The notes under the pieces: model-generated | What the model saw: the letters and a program-made list of their open reading frames with translations, nothing else | What the model was told of the DNA's origin: nothing | The model's database searches: none | In this document: piece by piece, positions 19,222 through 27,358 of the stretch | How positions within the stretch are numbered: position 1 is the first letter of the stretch | Layout of the letters: every line of letters starts with the position of its first letter | Position numbers and translations under genes: made by a program | Assembly: GCF_014236655.1 (NCBI RefSeq) | Contig: NZ_JACMYG010000008.1 | Location: 1-64,000 of the forward strand | Origin: Pseudomonas kielensis | GTDB taxonomy: Bacteria; Pseudomonadota; Gammaproteobacteria; Pseudomonadales; Pseudomonadaceae | Direction: 5' to 3' | DNA length: 64,000 bases

Positions 19222-19770
19222 ATGGACACGGGCTCTCGACTCAAATTAGTACGCGAAAGCTACAAGCTGTCCCAGCGCGAGCTGGCCCGGCGTAGCGGCG
19301 TCACCAATGCCACCATCTCCCTGATCGAACAGAATCGGGTCAGTCCTTCCGTCAGCTCACTGAAAAAACTGCTGGAGGGCATCCCCATGTCCCTGGCGGA
19401 CTTTTTCACCTTCGACCAGCCACCCCGCGAACACCAATACATCTTCCGCGCCAACGAACAGCCCGACCTCGGCCGCCACGGCCTGCGCCTGCTGCTGATC
19501 GGTGCCTCCGTGCCCAGCCGCCAGATGCGCCTGCTGCGCGAGCAATACGCACCGGGCGCCAGCTCGGGCGAAGAGCCGATCGTGCACGCCGAAGGCGAGG
19601 AGTGCGGGCTGGTGACGCGGGGTACCGTGGAGCTCACCGTGGACGGCCAGGTCAGCGTCTTGAACGCCGGGGATGGTTATTACTTTCCGACCACACTGCC
19701 GCACCGGTTTCGCAACATCGGCGCGGACGAGGCGGAAATCATCAGTGCGAACACGCCCGCCAACTTCTGA
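19222..19770 (+). CDS. puuR: PuuR/PauR-type polyamine-responsive regulator (HTH-cupin)
   Basis: 182 residues. The N-terminal Xre-type helix-turn-helix (RLKLVRESYKLSQRELARRSGVTNATISLIEQNRVSPSVSSLKKLL, residues about 6-50) is followed by a C-terminal cupin (GLVTRGTVELTVDGQVSVLNAGDGYYFPTTLPHRFRN). This is the PuuR architecture, a repressor that senses putrescine or a related polyamine. It is separated from puuB by a terminator and has its own promoter region (19067-19221) with AAGG before the ATG, so it is probably independently transcribed. Confidence 0.9.
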   Translation: MDTGSRLKLVRESYKLSQRELARRSGVTNATISLIEQNRVSPSVSSLKKLLEGIPMSLADFFTFDQPPREHQYIFRANEQPDLGRHGLRLLLIGASVPSRQMRLLREQYAPGASSGEEPIVHAEGEECGLVTRGTVELTVDGQVSVLNAGDGYYFPTTLPHRFRNIGADEAEIISANTPANF

Positions 19771-19787
19771 TCGCAAGGCGCCGAACA

Positions 19788-20483
19788 TTGAACGAACACA
19801 CCTTGTCCCTGCGCCTGGAGCGCGTGGCGGCCCATGTGCCAGCCGGTGCGCGCCTGGCCGACATCGGCTCGGACCACGGCTACCTGCCGGTGGCGTTGAT
19901 GCGCCGTGGCGCCATCACGGCGGCGGTGGCCGGCGAGCTGGCCGCGACGCCGTTTCACTCGGCCCAGCGGACGGTGCGCGACAACGGCCTGGAGACACGC
20001 ATCAGCGTGCGCCTGGCCAATGGCCTGGCGGCGATCGAGGCGGCTGACGAGATCAGCGCGCTGACAATCTGCGGCATGGGCGGCGAAACCATCCGCGACA
20101 TTCTCGACAGTGGCAAGGCTCGCCTCAGTGGCCAGGAACGGCTGATCCTGCAACCCAACGGCGGCGAGCAGCCCCTGCGGCAATGGCTGATGGACAATGG
20201 TTATTCCATCCTCAGTGAGGAAGTGCTGCGCGAGAACCGCTTCGATTACGAAATCCTCGTCGCCGAGCGCGCCGGTCCGGTGAGCTACAGCCCCGAGCAA
20301 CTGTACTTCGGCCCCCTGCAGATGCAGGCGCGTACCCCGGCCTTCCTGCTCAAGTGGCAGCGCCTGTTGCGTCACAAACAGCAGACCCTGGCCCACTTCA
20401 CCCAGGCCGGCGCCGCGGTGCCCGCGGAAAAAGTGCAGGACATCACCCGCCAGGTACGCTGGATCAACCAACTGCTGGCCTGA
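19788..20483 (+). CDS. trmK: TrmK-like tRNA (adenine-N1) methyltransferase
   Basis: About 231 residues. SAM-binding motif ADIGSDHGYLPVALMRRG near residue 22, then LTICGMGGETIRDIL and LILQPNGGEQPLRQWL, match the TrmK/YqfN family that methylates A22 of certain tRNAs in Gram-positive bacteria. No ATG fits; a TTG at 19788 (LNEHTLSLRLERVAAHVP) with AAGG upstream is the best start, 17 bp after puuR. It is unrelated to polyamine catabolism and probably rides on the puuR transcript. Function in Pseudomonas is inferred from family. Confidence 0.8.
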   Translation: MNEHTLSLRLERVAAHVPAGARLADIGSDHGYLPVALMRRGAITAAVAGELAATPFHSAQRTVRDNGLETRISVRLANGLAAIEAADEISALTICGMGGETIRDILDSGKARLSGQERLILQPNGGEQPLRQWLMDNGYSILSEEVLRENRFDYEILVAERAGPVSYSPEQLYFGPLQMQARTPAFLLKWQRLLRHKQQTLAHFTQAGAAVPAEKVQDITRQVRWINQLLA

Positions 20484-20490
20484 ACTATTC

Positions 20491-20507
20491 CCCGTAGCTG
20501 CTACGGG
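20491..20507. terminator. short hairpin after trmK
   Basis: Perfect arms CCCGTAG / CTACGGG with a 3-base loop, 7 bp past the stop. There is no T-tract, so termination is uncertain; the right arm flows into the heptamer repeat array. Confidence 0.4.
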
Positions 20508-20509
20508 TG

Positions 20510-20544
20510 TTACGGGTTACGGGTTACGGGTTACGGGTTACGGG
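20510..20544. repeat. tandem heptamer repeat (TTACGGG)5
   Basis: Five perfect head-to-tail copies of TTACGGG, preceded by a related CTACGGG in the adjacent hairpin and followed by a decayed TGCGGGG. It is in the convergent gap between trmK and the DUF2388 gene. A simple-sequence array this regular is not part of any gene here and could vary in copy number by slippage. Confidence 0.95.
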
Positions 20545-20591
20545 TGCGGGGGGAGGCCGGAGGTTGATTAAATGTTTGCTTGGAAATCGTA

Positions 20592-20626
20592 ATCAGCGCG
20601 CGCCCGCTTGGGTAACGCGCGCTGAT
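20592..20626. terminator. large hairpin downstream of the DUF2388 gene
   Basis: Perfect 11-bp arms ATCAGCGCGCG / CGCGCGCTGAT with a 13-base loop, 27 bp past the stop of the DUF2388 gene (minus strand). No T-tract follows, so it may act as a stability element rather than an intrinsic terminator. Confidence 0.45.
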
Positions 20627-20652
20627 CGCGAACTCGCTCCCACCTCAGTGGG

Positions 20653-20970
20653 TTACTGACCGGGAGAGGGCGGGGTCTGCGTCAGCAGCGCCTGGGCCAG
20701 TTCTTCGTCCGTGGCATTGAGGCCGGGATGGTCCTGGCGCATCTGCTTGAGCACCGATTCCAGGTAGGCCCCGCGGATGGTGCCGCCGCTGGCGACGAAG
20801 CTGGAGAGGTCATCGCGGGCGGGAACGACGATCTTGTCGTCCTTGAAGGTCGAGTACAGCGACGCGGAGACCCCGGCCGAGGTGGCGACATCCTTGGCGT
20901 CCACACCGGCCAGGGCCGATCCGAAGGGCAGGCAGAGCGCAAGCGTTGGAACGAGCAGTAAACGGCGCAT
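20653..20970 (-). CDS. DUF2388 small secreted protein
   Basis: 105 residues: signal peptide (MRRLLLVPTLALCLPFGSALA), then DVATSAGVSASLYSTFKDDKIVVPARDDLSSFVASGGTIRGAYLESVL, the conserved core of the DUF2388 family found in Pseudomonas. GGAGG precedes the ATG by seven bases. Periplasmic or secreted; function unknown. Confidence 0.85.
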   Translation of the reverse strand: MRRLLLVPTLALCLPFGSALAGVDAKDVATSAGVSASLYSTFKDDKIVVPARDDLSSFVASGGTIRGAYLESVLKQMRQDHPGLNATDEELAQALLTQTPPSPGQ

Positions 20971-21159
20971 GGTGAGTCCTCCAAAAGCGTGAAGCCAACG
21001 GGTGTGTCACATACCCATAGGATGCGCGGTACGGCTCAGGAGTTCCGCAGATCCAGCAAGGGCCGGACGCAATGTGGATTAAACGTGTCTGTTGCCGGCG
21101 CTACGGGCGATAATGCCGGGCAATTCTCCCTTCACCTTGCCAAAGAGCGCAGCCCCCTG

Positions 21160-21684
21160 ATGTTTGAGATCAAGCCGTGGAACCCCGAAACCTTTCGCCA
21201 GCAGACGCGCCGCAGCACCCTGATCATTGCCGTACTGTTCATTGTGCTGGCGATGGCCCTGTCGACGCTGGCGGTGATGGTGCTGGGCGAGCCGGGTGGC
21301 GATAACTTTCGCTACAACCTCGGCGGGGTGATCGCGGCGGTGGTGCTCAGCGCGGCACTGATGAAACTCAAGTTCTGGTCGCAACCCTGGATGGCCGCTG
21401 CCGTCTACGGCTGGCAGCTCAAGCGCAGCCTGATGCGCGTCACCAACGTCATGCACCAGGTCACCGATGCGGTCGCAGCCGGCAACCCGAGCGCGATGAA
21501 GCTGCTGCGCTTTTACCACCTGGGGCTGTCGCAGATGCACGAGCTGGACGCCAACTCCAGCAGCCACGCGCAACTGGTACGTGAAATGGACCAGCACAAG
21601 GCAGCCATGCAAGCGCTGGGGCTTGAGACCGAACAGACCCGCCTGCACCCCGAGTGGCTGGCGGCACTGAAAACCCAGGCCTGA
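21160..21684 (+). CDS. DUF3087 membrane protein
   Basis: 174 residues. It begins MFEIKPWNPETFRQQTRRSTLIIAVLFIVLAMALSTLAVM, with two membrane helices in the first 75 residues, then a soluble helical domain ending in HPEWLAALKTQA. This is the DUF3087 layout; function unknown. The longer frame from 20989 lacks coding character. It is 46 bp before the acetyltransferase gene, likely co-transcribed. Confidence 0.82.
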   Translation: MFEIKPWNPETFRQQTRRSTLIIAVLFIVLAMALSTLAVMVLGEPGGDNFRYNLGGVIAAVVLSAALMKLKFWSQPWMAAAVYGWQLKRSLMRVTNVMHQVTDAVAAGNPSAMKLLRFYHLGLSQMHELDANSSSHAQLVREMDQHKAAMQALGLETEQTRLHPEWLAALKTQA

Positions 21685-21730
21685 TCATTGTTTGCCTTTT
21701 TCCAGGAATTTCCCTCGGGGCCACAGTTTG

Positions 21731-22423
21731 ATGTTTACCCTTAGTCATTTCGCTACCCCGTGCTCCGAGCACGTGACCGACCAGATCCTGCAACTGGTGG
21801 TCGACAACCTGACCGACATCAGCAGCATCGCCTTGCCGCCGAGCAACCCGCTGTTTGCCATCTATCAATACGCCGTGGGCTACGAAGTCCACCTCTACCT
21901 GCAGGCCCTGAGTGGTACCCAGGGCATAACCGTCGAATTGATCGTCGCGCTGGACGCCGAGGACCCCTCCAGGGTTGTCGGCTTTTTGCTGTACCTGCCG
22001 GTCAAGGATGATCCCCATGCCTGCGGCGTGGCCTTCATGGCCGTGCACGCCAGCCACCGTCGCCATGGCATTGCGCGCGCCATGGTCCAGGACATGCTCG
22101 GCCGCTACCCCCATGCCGAACTGACCTGTGCCGTGGCCAAGGTGCCGTACTTCGAGGCAATGGGCTTCCAGGTGCTGGGCGTGCGCGGACCGCAGGTGCT
22201 GATGAACACCCACGACCGAGTGACAGATGGCCTGATCGCGGTACTGGATATCGCCCCCATCTACCGGTCTACCGAAGTGCGGCAGATCCACACCTACCTG
22301 CTGCAGAAGAACGGCAAGCGGGCGATGCTCGACGCGGAAAAACAGCGCGACCGTCATCTGGATCAAATGACGGCCAAGGCGCGAGTGTTTGTGCAGGAAC
22401 GGTTGGCGAACGACATCGGGTAG
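21731..22423 (+). CDS. GNAT-family N-acetyltransferase
   Basis: 230 residues. The GNAT core is visible at residues about 75-130: VVGFLLYLPVKDDPHACGVAFMAVHASHRRHGIARAMVQDMLGRYPHAELTC, with the acetyl-CoA loop RRHGIA. A C-terminal helical extension of about 70 residues is additional. Substrate unknown. Its 3' end faces the candidate minus-strand small RNA whose terminator begins 28 bp downstream. Confidence 0.8.
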   Translation: MFTLSHFATPCSEHVTDQILQLVVDNLTDISSIALPPSNPLFAIYQYAVGYEVHLYLQALSGTQGITVELIVALDAEDPSRVVGFLLYLPVKDDPHACGVAFMAVHASHRRHGIARAMVQDMLGRYPHAELTCAVAKVPYFEAMGFQVLGVRGPQVLMNTHDRVTDGLIAVLDIAPIYRSTEVRQIHTYLLQKNGKRAMLDAEKQRDRHLDQMTAKARVFVQERLANDIG

Positions 22424-22451
22424 CGAACCACCGAGCCCGTATCGTTCGGTC

Positions 22452-22591
22452 AAAAAAGAGCCTCAAAGCTCTTTGATGGGGAGAAAGTAGAGCCCCGAGG
22501 CTCAAGTCGCACGTGGAACCAGTGGCAAGCTTGATTGGGGTTCAGAGCACTCGCCACTCACGCCGCTGCCGCACAAGACAAGCAGTGGCGT
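22452..22591 (-). ncRNA. candidate small RNA, about 140 nt, minus strand
   Basis: On the minus strand a promoter-like pair, TTGAGC (22621-22626) and TAGGAT (22598-22603), is spaced 17 bp. Downstream come stem-loop 1 (22562-22569 with 22582-22589, one mismatch), stem-loop 2 (22522-22529 with 22550-22557), a short GAGCC/GGCTC hairpin near 22491-22504, an unpaired C-rich stretch with CUUUCUCCCC (22475-22490), and an intrinsic terminator (AAAGAGC/GCTCTTT, 22455-22474) ending in TTTTTT. No protein frame explains the terminator. The C-rich tract resembles an anti-Shine-Dalgarno seed. I do not recognise a named Pseudomonas sRNA. Confidence 0.6.
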
Positions 22592-22603
22592 GGTTCCATC
22601 CTA

Positions 22604-22894
22604 GGAAGGTGGCAGGGTGCGCTCAAGTACCATTAGTCGCCTGTGGCTGACCGCTGAGGGTGTGCAACCGATGTATTTTTCATCGGGTCGTCACATCACG
22701 GCTATCCTGTGATTTCAAGCCGCGAGCGTCGCGCAGTCCTTGCAGCACTAAAGTGAATAACTGCCGTCATTCACGATCAATCAAGAATATGTAGCGTTTT
22801 CGAAGATGGGTTCCTTCCGGTTACGAGGGTTCTTATTGGCGCCCCACACGCAGCCAGGATGCCGGGCGGTGGTGGCAGTGGGCAAGTGACTGCA
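22604..22894. other. upstream region of the c-di-GMP protein gene
   Basis: The left end holds the presumed promoter of the small RNA. The rest must hold the promoter of the plus-strand PAS-GGDEF-EAL gene; I see an inverted repeat (GGCT..., around 22700-22724) but no clear hexamer pair or known operator. Confidence 0.3.
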
Positions 22895-25459
22895 ATGGAC
22901 ACGAGAGTCAGGCGGGCCAGGCGCATTGATGCGCAAGACCTCTTCGTGCAGACCCTGGAGCAATGGGCCGATGCAGTAGTGGTCATCGACGACCAGAGCC
23001 GGGTGCTGTTTATCAATGCCGCGGCCGAACGGTTCTGGGGTTGTCCCCGACAGGACGTAGTGGGCAGTCACGTCGACACCCTGTTTCCCGAGACCCTGCT
23101 CACGGCCGATGATCCCGGTTCCAGCCGCGACCTGAGTATCCTGGGCAAGGATGGGCAGATGCGCTGGGCGACGCTGTCCGTTTCCCGGATCACCCAGAAG
23201 GGCCGCCCCCTCCATGTGGCCTTTCTCAAGGACATCACCCAGACGCGCCTCCAAGACATCGAACACCGCCTGCTGTCGCTCTCGGTCAATGCCACCCGCT
23301 CGGCCACCTGCATCGTCGACGCGGCTGCGCGCCTGGTCTACGTCAACGATGGGCTGCTGCAACTGCTGGGCTACAGCCGCGAAGAAGTCCTTGGGCTGTC
23401 GCCGCTGAGGTTTTTTGTGCTCGACACCGAGGTCGAGCAGCCGGTGTTGCCTGAACTGGAGCGGACGTTCGGTGGCGAGCCCCATGAAGTCAGCGCCCTG
23501 ATCAGCAAGCGCAACGGCCAACGGCTGTGGGTGCATGTGTCCTCGACCCCGGTGTTCGATGCCTGGGGGCAGGTCGACAACACGGTGATCGTGCTCACCG
23601 ACATCACCCGCTTCAAATTGCATGAGGTGCTGCAGGACAAGGTGGTCGGCGCGCTGCTCAAGGAGGAGTCGCTGGAAAACGTGCTGACCCTGATGTGCCA
23701 GGAAATCGAACGCATCGCCCCGGAAGTCATCGTCTCGATCCTCGGCGTCGACGCCGACGGGATCCTGCACCCGCTGGCCAGCCCTGGCTTGCCAGTGGAG
23801 TACTCGCGGGCGATCGAAGGCCTGTCGATCGGGCCGATTGCCGGCTCCTGCGGCACGGCGGCCTACCGGGGCAAACCGGTGCTGGTCACGGACATCAATC
23901 ACGACCCGCTGTGGGCGGACTACAAGGAGCTGGCCGGGAACGCGGGTTTGCGCGCGTGCTGGTCGATTCCGGTGCGCAACAGCTGCGGCCGGGTGGCGGC
24001 GACCTTCGCCCTGTACTTTCGCGAATGCCGCGGGCCCGACACCCTGCATGCGCACCTGGTGACCGCCGGTACGCACCTGTGCATGCTGGCGCTGGAGCGC
24101 GAGGAAGCGCGCCAAGCCATTCGCCGGATGGCCTATTACGATGGCTTGACCGGCTTGCCCAACCGCAACTTGCTCCTGGCCAGGGCGCAAAGGACCATTG
24201 CCGAAGTGGCCAGTGAGCAGGCCGAACTGGCAGTGCTGTTTGTCGACCTGGATCGTTTCAAGCAGGTCAATGATGCCTTGGGCCATGCCGCCGGCGACGA
24301 ACTGCTGCAAGTCATGGCCCAGCGCCTGAGCAGTGTGCTGCGTGAGCCGGACATCGTCGGGCGCTTGTCCGGGGATGAGTTCGTGCTGGTCCTGCCGCGA
24401 CGCAGCGCAACCCAGGTCACGCGGTTTCTGGAACGGCTCAAGCGCGTGCTGAGTTTTCCGGCGAGCATTGCCGGGACCTCGGTGGTGTTGTCGGCCAGCA
24501 TCGGCATCAGCCTCTTTCCCGGTGACGGCCAGGACATGGAAAGCCTGCTGCAGTGCGCCGACATCGCGATGTACCAGGCCAAGCGCGCTGAACGCGGCAG
24601 CTTCAGTTTTTTCCTCGAAGAGATGAACCGGATCGCCCAGAGTCGCCTGATTCTGGAGACGGCGCTGCGCTTGGCCCTGGCTGGCGAAGGCCTGGAGCTG
24701 GAGTATCAGCCGCAGATCAATCTGCACAGCGGGACCTTGGTGGGCGTTGAGGCGTTGGCGCGTTGGGTCCACCCAACCCTGGGCATTGTCTCGCCGGAGC
24801 GTTTCATCCCCCTGGCCGAGGAGTGCGGGCTGATCAATGAGCTGAGCCAGTGGGTGCTGCAAGCCGCCTGCGGTCAACTGGCGCAGTGGCGCGAGCAGGG
24901 CCTGACGGTGCCGTCGCTGTCGATCAACCTGTCGCCGATCAACTTTCACAATCTCAATCTGGCGGCGCAGATTACCCAGCAGTTGCAACGCTACGAATTG
25001 CAGGCGGCGGATTTGTGCGTGGAGGTCACGGAGGGGGTGCTGCTGTCCAACAGCCCCGGTACCGAGCAGACCTTGAAAGAGCTGCATGCCCTGGGGGTGC
25101 GCCTGGCCATCGATGACTTTGGCACCGGGTACTCCAGCCTGGGTTACTTGCGCCACTTGCCGATCAGTGAGTTGAAGCTGGACAAGAGTTTTGTCGATGA
25201 CCTGGAGCGCGATGCCTCCTGCCGTGCCCTCAGCGAGTCAGTGATTGGCATCGGCAGGGGCCTGTCCTTGCTGGTGGTGGCCGAAGGCATCGAGCACGCG
25301 GCCCAGCGCGATATCCTCAAGGCGCAAGGCTACGAAGTCGGGCAGGGCTTTTTCTTCTCGGTGCCGCTACCCTCGGAGGCGTTCAGGCAATGGTTGCTGG
25401 CGTGCCAGGGCATGGTTCCTCCCGTGAGCCACGAAAGCCCGTTGGCGGCGCTGGATTAG
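22895..25459 (+). CDS. PAS-PAS-GAF-GGDEF-EAL c-di-GMP turnover protein
   Basis: 854 residues from ATG 22895 (a start 12 codons earlier is possible). No membrane segment. Two PAS domains (about 15-130 and 140-250), a GAF domain (about 265-420), a GGDEF domain and an EAL domain (about 590-840). The GGDEF signature reads SGDEF (RLSGDEFVLV), an imperfect A-site. The EAL domain looks active: EALARW, the later DDFGTGYSSL, KLDKSFV and VAEGIE are present. The order resembles E. coli DosP, though whether the first PAS binds haem is not known. Likely a soluble, signal-gated phosphodiesterase. It converges on the next gene with a 9 bp gap. Confidence 0.9.
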   Translation: MDTRVRRARRIDAQDLFVQTLEQWADAVVVIDDQSRVLFINAAAERFWGCPRQDVVGSHVDTLFPETLLTADDPGSSRDLSILGKDGQMRWATLSVSRITQKGRPLHVAFLKDITQTRLQDIEHRLLSLSVNATRSATCIVDAAARLVYVNDGLLQLLGYSREEVLGLSPLRFFVLDTEVEQPVLPELERTFGGEPHEVSALISKRNGQRLWVHVSSTPVFDAWGQVDNTVIVLTDITRFKLHEVLQDKVVGALLKEESLENVLTLMCQEIERIAPEVIVSILGVDADGILHPLASPGLPVEYSRAIEGLSIGPIAGSCGTAAYRGKPVLVTDINHDPLWADYKELAGNAGLRACWSIPVRNSCGRVAATFALYFRECRGPDTLHAHLVTAGTHLCMLALEREEARQAIRRMAYYDGLTGLPNRNLLLARAQRTIAEVASEQAELAVLFVDLDRFKQVNDALGHAAGDELLQVMAQRLSSVLREPDIVGRLSGDEFVLVLPRRSATQVTRFLERLKRVLSFPASIAGTSVVLSASIGISLFPGDGQDMESLLQCADIAMYQAKRAERGSFSFFLEEMNRIAQSRLILETALRLALAGEGLELEYQPQINLHSGTLVGVEALARWVHPTLGIVSPERFIPLAEECGLINELSQWVLQAACGQLAQWREQGLTVPSLSINLSPINFHNLNLAAQITQQLQRYELQAADLCVEVTEGVLLSNSPGTEQTLKELHALGVRLAIDDFGTGYSSLGYLRHLPISELKLDKSFVDDLERDASCRALSESVIGIGRGLSLLVVAEGIEHAAQRDILKAQGYEVGQGFFFSVPLPSEAFRQWLLACQGMVPPVSHESPLAALD

Positions 25460-25468
25460 TGCCCAGGG

Positions 25469-26419
25469 CTACGCTGTGCCGTCCGCAAGGGTGAAGACCA
25501 ACGCCTTCAAGCCGCTCTGCAGATCGATATCCGGAAACTCCGGCGGGTTGTCCAGGCGTTCGACGAAATGCAGGCTCGGGGCTTCGCGGGTGACGCCGTC
25601 AATCAGGAAGTCCGCACCGAAGGCCGGGTCGTTCATGCAGGCCAGCACCGTGCCCTGCGGCGCGAGCAGTTCCGGCAGGCGGCGCAGCACCCGTTGATAG
25701 TCCTTGGTCAGCAGAAAGCTGCCTTTCTGGAACGACGGCGGGTCGATGATCACCAGGTCGTAGGGCCCGTTATTGATCACCTTGCCCCAGGACTTGAACA
25801 GGTCGTGGCCGAGGAAACTTACCTGGCTCAGGTCGTGGCCGTTCAGACGGTGGTTGTCGCGCCCGCGACTCAGGGCGGCGCGGGACATGTCGAGGTTGAC
25901 CACGTGCTCGGCGCCGCCCTCGATGGCCGCCACCGAGAAGCCGCAGGTGTAGGCGAACAGGTTCAACACCCGTTTGCCTTGGGCATGAGCCTTGACCCAG
26001 TTGCGTCCGTAGCGCATGTCGAGGAACAGGCCGGCGTTCTGCTTTTTGCCCAGGTCGATGCGATAGCGCAGGCCGCCTTCGGTCAGCGTCCACTCGTCGA
26101 TTTCCGGCCCCAGCAACCATTCGGTGGTGCTTTGTGGCAGGTAGCGGTGTTGCAGCAGCAACGTGTGGGCGGTGCTCGCCTGCCACTGGGGCGCCTGGGT
26201 GATCTGCAGCAGCATCTGCTGCAAGGCCTGCAACTGCTGCGGCTCGGGTTCCTTGAACAGCGCGACCAGCACGATGCCCTGCAGCCAGTCCACGGTCAGT
26301 TGCTCCAGGCCCGGCCAGCAACGCCCGCGCCCGTGAAACAGGCGGCGGGTTTCTTCGGGCGGGGTTGCCAGGGCCGTCAACAGATGGGCGTGCAGGGTGG
26401 CGAGGGCGTCAGGGGTCAT
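25469..26419 (-). CDS. class I SAM-dependent methyltransferase (RlmI/RlmK-like fold)
   Basis: 316 residues. SAM-binding motif VLNLFAYTCGFSVAAIEGGA near the middle, VNLDMSR acidic loop, and the catalytic-region motif IIDPPSFQKGSF are typical of large-subunit rRNA methyltransferases of the RlmI/RlmK type. No PUA domain is present; instead an N-terminal ~120-residue helical region precedes the catalytic domain. Probable RNA substrate, exact target unknown. Single gene. Confidence 0.82.
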   Translation of the reverse strand: MTPDALATLHAHLLTALATPPEETRRLFHGRGRCWPGLEQLTVDWLQGIVLVALFKEPEPQQLQALQQMLLQITQAPQWQASTAHTLLLQHRYLPQSTTEWLLGPEIDEWTLTEGGLRYRIDLGKKQNAGLFLDMRYGRNWVKAHAQGKRVLNLFAYTCGFSVAAIEGGAEHVVNLDMSRAALSRGRDNHRLNGHDLSQVSFLGHDLFKSWGKVINNGPYDLVIIDPPSFQKGSFLLTKDYQRVLRRLPELLAPQGTVLACMNDPAFGADFLIDGVTREAPSLHFVERLDNPPEFPDIDLQSGLKALVFTLADGTA

Positions 26420-26516
26420 CGAGCAGGGGCCGGCAAGTCAAAAGGGGCGGCATTTTATACCTAAATGCGCCGCCGGGACTCGCAGCATTGGCCACAAATC
26501 CCGCCAGCCATCGGGC

Positions 26517-27194
26517 TCAGAGTCCCAGGTGCTGCAAGGTCGCCTCGGCCGTCGCTGCCGATGACGCGGGGTTCTGCCCGGTGATCAGGTTGCCGTCGGC
26601 CACCACATAGGACTGCCAGTCCTCGCCCTTGGAGTAGTGAGCGCCGTGGGCCTTGAGCATGTCCTCGACCAGGAACGGCACCACCTCGGTCAGGCCGACC
26701 GCCGCTTCCTCGGAATTGGTGAAGCCGGTCACCGACTTGCCTTTGACCAGCGGCTGTCCCTGAGCCTGGGTGTGGCGCAACACCCCTGGGGCATGGCACA
26801 CCGCGGCCACCGGTTTGCCGGCGCCATACAGGGCTTCGATCAGGGCGATGGAGTCGCGGTCTTCGGCCAGGTCCCACAGCGGGCCATGACCGCCTGGGTA
26901 GAACACTGCGTCAAAGTCACTCGCCTTGATCTGGGCCAGCGGCTCGGTGTGGGCCAGCGCCTGGTAGGCCACCGGGTCCTCACGAAAGCGCTGGGTGGCC
27001 TCGGTCTGTGCGTCGGGGGCGTCGCTCTTCGGGTCGAGCGGCGGTTGCCCACCCTTGGGCGAAGCCAGGGTCACGTTGACCCCGGCATCCTTGAACACGT
27101 AGTAGGGTGCGGCGAATTCTTCCAGCCAGAACCCGGTCTTCTCGCCGGTGTTGCCGAGCCGGTCGTGGGAAGTCAGTACCATCAGGATGTTCAT
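26517..27194 (-). CDS. type 1 glutamine amidotransferase-like protein (DJ-1/PfpI superfamily)
   Basis: 225 residues starting MNILMVLTSHDRLGNTGEKTGFWLEEFAAPYYVFKDAGV. The nucleophile elbow AAVCHAPGVL provides the conserved Cys-His, and the Glu of KTGFWLEE completes the typical DJ-1 site. Close relatives act as chaperones, glyoxalase III-type or deglycase-like enzymes; substrate not determinable. AGAGGTCACG precedes the ATG. Divergent from cytochrome b561. Confidence 0.87.
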   Translation of the reverse strand: MNILMVLTSHDRLGNTGEKTGFWLEEFAAPYYVFKDAGVNVTLASPKGGQPPLDPKSDAPDAQTEATQRFREDPVAYQALAHTEPLAQIKASDFDAVFYPGGHGPLWDLAEDRDSIALIEALYGAGKPVAAVCHAPGVLRHTQAQGQPLVKGKSVTGFTNSEEAAVGLTEVVPFLVEDMLKAHGAHYSKGEDWQSYVVADGNLITGQNPASSAATAEATLQHLGL

Positions 27195-27358
27195 CGTGAC
27201 CTCTGATTGACGTGGATAAGCCCCAGGCCAGCAAGCCCGGGACGTCTAACTATGGTCGCCAGCGCCAGGAATGCCAGCACTAAAGGACCAAGGGTCGTGC
27301 GCGCATTTGCGCAAGCGCCAGGGTGGATCAACACTGTAGTGATCGGCACGGAGCACTC

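Noticed and set aside
22781..25156. A 791-residue minus-strand frame
   Set aside because: Antisense shadow of the PAS-GAF-GGDEF-EAL gene, Gln/His/Arg-rich with no recognisable domain.
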